The position numbers were made by a program, and so were the translations under genes. Under the pieces are notes generated by a model. The model was given only the letters and a program-made list of their open reading frames with translations. It did not search any database and had not been told where the DNA came from. A stretch of 64,000 bases of DNA from Trogon surrucura (Eukaryota; Chordata; Aves; Trogoniformes; Trogonidae): positions 134,381,845 through 134,445,844 of the forward strand of contig CM036617.1 of assembly GCA_020746105.1 (NCBI GenBank), read 5' to 3'. Below are positions 60,601-64,000 of the stretch, in pieces. The number at the start of each line of letters is the position of its first letter. Position 1 is the stretch's first letter.

Positions 60601-63600
60601 GAAGTGTTTTCTGTATGATCAGGAGGGACTGGGGAGGTCTCCAAGGGGAGAACCTAGCAGCAGGAGGAAGAAGTACTTCATGTCCAGAGCAATGTCTTAT
60701 TGGAGGATCAGAGAAGAGCCCTCTCCCTCAACAGAAAAGACCAGGCATTATGCAAAAGACTGGAGGCAATCCAGGTCGGGATAGAGACTGAGGTCACAGG
60801 TTCTACTTTGTCCTCAGAAGACAGAAGGACTTCTCCTTCAGACATGTAGAGGGAGCAGAATGGAGGAAGACCTTCTGGCAGTGTCTCCTGGTTCTGCGTT
60901 TTGCGTTAAGTAGGAATCAAAAAAAAAAAAAAAAAAGGAAAAGCTGATCCCTTGCCTTGTAACTTAGAGGAGAACCTGAACTCTTTTACTGGACAGAAGG
61001 CAACAGAAAGCCAGAGGTTCTCAACTAGTTCATTTGGCCTCTTGGTGAATTCTCAACCATATAAACCTCTGCTGGGCATATAATGGCTCAGCCGTCCCAT
61101 GATCCCAGGAAAAACTGCCTGCCCAGAGCATTACATCTCAGCCTCTCAGAGCATTGCAGATTTTGCTGCGATAAACCCAGATTAACTTCCTCAAGTACGT
61201 AATTTCCCATGAACACAGGCCGGCTGTGTCCCTGGCCTGTGTTTTTGTTCCTTGGGGGGGCTTTGCAAGGTGGCAGGTGAGCTGAGCTCTGGGGCCTGCA
61301 GGATGCCCCATGCTTGTGAGCAGCCTCCCGACGAGCAAGCACCAGTAGGAATCACCAGTAGGAATCGGGAATGAAGGGAGTGCCCCAGCCGTCCTCTCCG
61401 CCCTCCAGTGCCTGGTAAACTGTGCTGAGCAGGCCCTCTCCCAGGCCTCTTCTTATCGTGTCGCCTGGAGCTGGTGCCCAAGAGCCGGCGAAACCGAGTA
61501 CCAGAGGGGCCGGGCAGGAGCCGAGGCTGCTGGCTGTGCACCCCCACCGCCGGCTGCGCTCCTGGGGGAGCCGAGGGCAGCCGCTCAGCTGCTTCTGCCT
61601 TCAGGGGAGGGAGGACGGGCAGCGATGGAAGCCAGGCTCCCCTGCCCGCCGCCCCTTTCGCCGCGGCCCGCCGGCTTTTGCTGCCCCCACCCCTGGGCGC
61701 GCCGGGGGCGGCTTCGCACCGCCTGCGGGGCGGGGCCAGGCACGGCGGCTGGCGCTGCCGCCTGCTCTCCTCTCCGAGGCGGCTCGCTGGGGCTGTGCGG
61801 CCACCTGCCGGCCGCTGCTGGCACGGCGGATGAGTGTGCCTCGGCTGCGGCGCTTGGGGAGCCGGGGCGCCGGGCGCCGCCATCGCAACGCCTCGTGCGG
61901 TCAGGCGGCGGCCGCGGCCCGGGGGCGACGGGCAGGTCGGGGCGGCCGAGACCAGGGGCTCCGCCCTGAGGCGCCGGGGCCGCTCCCTCTCGGGCCCCGG
62001 GGGCCCGGCCCGGCTGCGAGGCTGTGCCGTGCGTGCCGCTCCCAGGGCGCCGGTCGGGGCCGGCCCGGGCTTGCGTGTCCTGCCGGCCCGAGGCTGGGTG
62101 GCCTCATGCCCGCTGCCCGCGGGAGGTGCCCCCGCCCTGCACCCCGAGCCTCCCAGCAGCGCCCGGACCCGGGGCCCTGCCGGCGTCTGGGTAGTGCAGG
62201 CAGCTGGGTGTCTCGGCGCCTGCCGGCACCTCCTGCTTCGCTTGAGTTGGTTGATGGAGACGCTGCCTCGGGGATGTGAGCCGGTCTGGTCGGCTGGTGC
62301 CTGCCCGGTCACCTCCTGGGTTTGTCCCTTCGCCCCGATGTCCCCCATGCCGTTCCCTGCCTGTGCTCCCACTCCCTAGGAGACGTGCTGTCTCCCTGCC
62401 AGGCAGCTCTGTTGCTGGAAGGAACTCGCCTTCACCCCCGGTGGGTACAGCAGGTGTGGACTGGGGATGGAGCCGCACTGGTGCCTAGGCCTGAAGGAGG
62501 GAAGGGGCCTGAGCGAACTGTTCTTGCAAAGGTTCCCAACCCCAAATTTTTGTAATTTGCTTGCTGACCAGCAGGGGCCAATAGGAATGAGATGAAGCCA
62601 CTCCTGTGGTGACAATCTAGAGATCTCAACATACATTGAGGATAATGACTTCCTGAGACTGATGGTGAGGAGTCTTGTTTGGCCTTCGTTGGTGGAATTT
62701 TTTTAGGTCCCTCAGGCGTTCCTTTGCATCATATAGTAGGAATGGCTGGACTCTTTTTGTCTTCTGGATAAAGGGTCATTTTGTATGCCAAGCTGTACCA
62801 CAGTAAGTGTCAGGCTCCTGAGCGGGTGACTTTCTCCCTTGGGGTCTCCTAAGGGATTACACAAGACATTGTTGCTTGCATAGTGCAATGTGAAGAGGGT
62901 CATTCCTTCAACGCTCAAGTTAAATGCAAGGCGGTAGCCATGGCAGAAAATTAGTGTATGCATTCCTCAACCATCTGATTAGTGATGGTTTGTTTTTGGT
63001 TTAGTTTAAGAACATTTAATAAATTAATTTAGCACAGGCTGGTAAACCGTTAAAATCACACATTACTTCAACCTCTCTCATTTTCTTCTTGCTACCTGCC
63101 AACAGAGGTGAAGCATTGACCCAGAGATAACTGGTAGACAAACCAGTGCTTCTGTAGATCAATCTAATAGTAATGCAGGAAAAACAGTATGTCAGATGTT
63201 ATACTAGAGAACGATGTGGATGCTTATTTTTGTAGGACTGGAAGTAGAAAACACATGGGGTCTGACTCCGTAGCTCGTTATGCTCAGTGCTGTTAGGTGA
63301 ACAGCAGTGTTAGTTATCTCGATGCTCCCCAGGGCCCTGCTAGGTGATGCTCTGGTAGGAAATCTGAAAAGATGCTTCGGAAGTCAGGAAGCAGAGGACT
63401 TGGATCTAGTGTTTACAGCTCTTATTTATGATGTGGAAAGCTTGAAGAGCGAGGTGGGGACCAGTCTGGGTTTATATTGAAAGAAATCTCTGAGGTTGGC
63501 CACCTTCTGTTTTCATACAGCATCTGTGAGGTATGAGATCTCCCTTTTCAGTCTATAGGTCCTATCATAACATTGATCCTACCTTGAGTTTGCATTTCCT

Positions 63601-63937
63601 CTCTATCTGCTCTGAGAAGATGATTTGTCTAGGTGGCCTCCAGGGGTCCCTTTTCAGCCTAAATATTTCTGTGAGCTAAGAAAATGGAAGAAAAGCAAGC
63701 AGAAGAAGCTAAACAAAACTGACAGGTGGTTTCTTGCTGGTTTGTTGTTGATCCTATGTTGACTTGTTTGTCTCTTCACAGCCTGCCAGCGAGGATTCTA
63801 CCGTCACTCCCTGGAGACTAAACAATGCCTGAAGTGCCCCCCCAACAGCTTGTCCAATGAGTCAGGGGCTACATCATGTTCCTGCAATGCAGGCTTCTAC
63901 CGAGCACCTTCAGAGGGCGAGAATGTAGCTTGCACCC
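42588..63937 (+). CDS. EPHA1: Ephrin type-A receptor 1, 5' part (five exons in window)
   Basis: Receptor tyrosine kinase at the plasma membrane that binds GPI-anchored ephrin-A ligands and signals in adhesion and cell positioning. Coding exons: 42588-42681, 45704-45771, 57015-57290, 59036-59426 and 63782-63937 (985 nt, about 328 residues). All introns have GT/AG ends and phases join cleanly (1, 0, 0, 1, 1). Residues 1 to about 29 form a signal peptide. The ligand-binding domain follows ([85 protein letters not shown]). Then come the sushi-like segment ([16 protein letters not shown]) and the EGF-like cysteine-rich repeat ([18 protein letters not shown]). The [20 protein letters not shown] and [15 protein letters not shown] wording matches EPHA1 better than other Ephs. 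Fibronectin, transmembrane, kinase and SAM exons lie beyond the window. The start ATG has A at -3 and G at +4. Confidence 0.95.
42682..45703 (+). other. EPHA1: EPHA1 intron 1
   Basis: 3.0 kb, GTAAGC to TTTTCAG. No recognised repeat or gene inside. The acceptor is preceded by a T-run of about 14 bases (45671-45684) and a pyrimidine-rich tract. Confidence 0.85.
45704..45771 (+). CDS. EPHA1: EPHA1 coding exon 2
   Basis: 68 nt encoding [20 protein letters not shown] then EVG, the start of the ligand-binding domain. Donor GGG|GTGAGT, phase 0. The size fits the short second exon common in Eph genes. Confidence 0.93.
48759..48871 (+). mobile_element. CR1: CR1 LINE 3' tip
   Basis: 'acaaggccctgagcaaccca' (KA/LSNP block), 'caggggattggagtagagac', 'ccagaggtcccttcccacct', then a degraded tail. 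Diverged. Confidence 0.78.
53595..54122 (-). mobile_element. CR1: CR1 LINE, inverted 5' segment of a 5'-inverted insertion
   Basis: The minus-strand frame carries [19 protein letters not shown]-type residues (here [11 protein letters not shown] in another frame), [20 protein letters not shown] and [16 protein letters not shown], so it is CR1 ORF2. It lacks a 3' tail on its left side. The matching tail lies on the opposite strand directly to the right. Confidence 0.88.
54128..54216 (+). mobile_element. CR1: CR1 LINE 3' tail, direct segment of the same insertion
   Basis: 'gggaattggactagatgatc', 'tggtcctttccagccttagt' and the tail 'gctatgattctgag' are a CR1 3' end in plus orientation. It directly follows the inverted segment, which is the layout produced by twin priming. 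Confidence 0.78.
54309..54440 (+). CDS. Unassigned exon-like open segment in EPHA1 intron 2
   Basis: A pyrimidine-rich tract and acceptor (cccccatttcttctag) precede an open frame. It encodes [39 protein letters not shown] and TGEPS, and ends at a possible donor (CAA|GTAATT). As an exon it would be 132 nt with phase 1 at both ends. The residue composition looks like a protein (Trp, Cys, Tyr, balanced charge), unlike random AT-rich frames nearby. EPHA1 exons 2 and 3 join in phase 0, so including this exon would shift the EPHA1 frame; it is unlikely to be an EPHA1 exon. I do not recognise the family. It may be a stray exon of another gene, a decayed retrocopy or chance. Confidence 0.3.
57015..57290 (+). 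CDS. EPHA1: EPHA1 coding exon 3 (ligand-binding domain, first half)
   Basis: 276 nt, 92 codons, phase 0 at both ends. Contains [25 protein letters not shown] and [17 protein letters not shown]. Donor AAG|GTCTGT. Confidence 0.94.
57291..59035 (+). other. EPHA1: EPHA1 intron 3
   Basis: 1.75 kb, GTCTGT to CTTAG. Nothing else recognised inside. Confidence 0.85.
59036..59426 (+). CDS. EPHA1: EPHA1 coding exon 4 (ligand-binding domain end, sushi-like segment)
   Basis: 391 nt. Starts [14 protein letters not shown], contains [20 protein letters not shown] and [20 protein letters not shown]. Ends GTAG|GTGAGT, phase 1. Confidence 0.94.
61450..62340. promoter_or_regulatory. CpG island inside EPHA1 intron 4
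   Basis: About 0.9 kb of very GC-rich sequence, dense in CpG on both strands (for example ggcgcgccgggggcggcttc near 61693), standing in ordinary intron sequence. Long open frames on both strands here (up to 393 codons) are low-complexity Pro/Ala/Arg/Gly and are explained by the lack of AT-rich stop codons. It is probably an alternative, antisense or nested promoter. No exon was identified. Confidence 0.6.
63621..63674 (+). mobile_element. CR1: CR1 LINE 3' tip
   Basis: 'tgatttgtctaggtggcctc', 'caggggtcccttttcagcct', then 'aatatttctgtgag'. Short but in the expected order of the CR1 3' UTR end. Confidence 0.6.
63782..63937 (+). CDS. EPHA1: EPHA1 coding exon 5 (cysteine-rich EGF-like)
   Basis: 156 nt, phase 1 at both ends. 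Encodes [40 protein letters not shown] and [12 protein letters not shown]. It is the usual size for the first cysteine-rich exon of Eph genes. Donor ACCC|GTGAGT-like (GTGAGTTG). The next intron runs off the window. Confidence 0.95.
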
Positions 63938-64000
63938 GTGAGTTGCAGATATAAAGAAAGAGAGAACAATATCTATACAGGCTGGGGGATGAACTTATTG

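Larger units (their letters stand above)
59427..63781 (+). other. EPHA1: EPHA1 intron 4
   Basis: 4.35 kb, GTGAGT to TTCACAG. It contains an internal CpG island (61450-62340), an 18-base A-run near 60919-60936, and a CR1 tip at 63621-63674. Confidence 0.85.

Noticed and set aside
61191-62372. Long open frames (393 codons minus strand, 285 codons plus strand) as genes
   Set aside because: They lie in the intronic CpG island, overlap on opposite strands, and encode low-complexity Pro/Ala/Arg/Gly. GC-rich sequence lacks stop codons by chance. No domain or splice logic.
1-64000. CRISPR arrays, prokaryotic operons, ribosome binding sites
   Set aside because: Gene structure and repeats are those of a vertebrate genome. 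No regularly spaced short repeats with unique spacers were seen.

Overview
This is vertebrate nuclear DNA, and almost certainly a bird. It has low gene density, a spliced gene with GT/AG introns, and many 5'-truncated CR1 LINE copies in both orientations ending in the typical CR1 tail (ATTCTATGA or ATTCTGTGA units). A tRNA-Ile-like/CR1 composite SINE at about 8.8-9.0 kb resembles SINEs described in songbirds (TguSINE1 type), so a neoavian and perhaps passerine genome is my best guess. No bacterial-type gene organisation or CRISPR array is visible.

Layout. 1-27.6 kb is intergenic and rich in repeats. It holds CR1 fragments, a pair of roughly 206-bp dispersed repeats (6.1 and 11.6 kb), a patch of degenerate telomeric repeats carrying a SINE and followed by a tandem repeat (8.76-9.43 kb), and a nested stack at 19.8-24.55 kb. 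In that stack an old minus-strand CR1 is followed by a younger plus-strand CR1, which is interrupted by a 2.6-kb endogenous retrovirus. The two 402-bp LTRs of that retrovirus appear identical and are flanked by a 6-bp target duplication. At 27.64-28.65 kb lies an intact, apparently intronless olfactory receptor coding region of family-10 type. 28.6-42 kb is again intergenic: an RTE-like LINE 3' end with an (ATG)n tail, a tRNA-Gly(TCC)-like sequence joined to a CR1 3' end, and a 3.1-kb CR1 whose reverse-transcriptase frame is interrupted by a 74-bp palindromic insertion.

42.0-64.0 kb holds the 5' part of an Eph receptor tyrosine kinase, recognised as EPHA1. A CpG-rich promoter region precedes exon 1 (signal peptide), then come a short exon 2, two exons for the ligand-binding domain, and the first cysteine-rich exon. 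The fibronectin, transmembrane, kinase and SAM regions lie beyond the right edge. Intron 2 (11.2 kb) contains a 5'-inverted CR1 and an unexplained exon-like open segment. Intron 4 contains a second strong CpG island of about 0.9 kb.

An olfactory receptor on the 5' side of EPHA1 agrees with the mammalian arrangement, where taste and odorant receptor genes lie beyond the EPHA1 promoter. I saw no cooperative multi-gene system. The unusual content is mobile-element biology: a very young non-autonomous ERV, composite tRNA/CR1 elements, a tiny foldback element and an RTE fragment.
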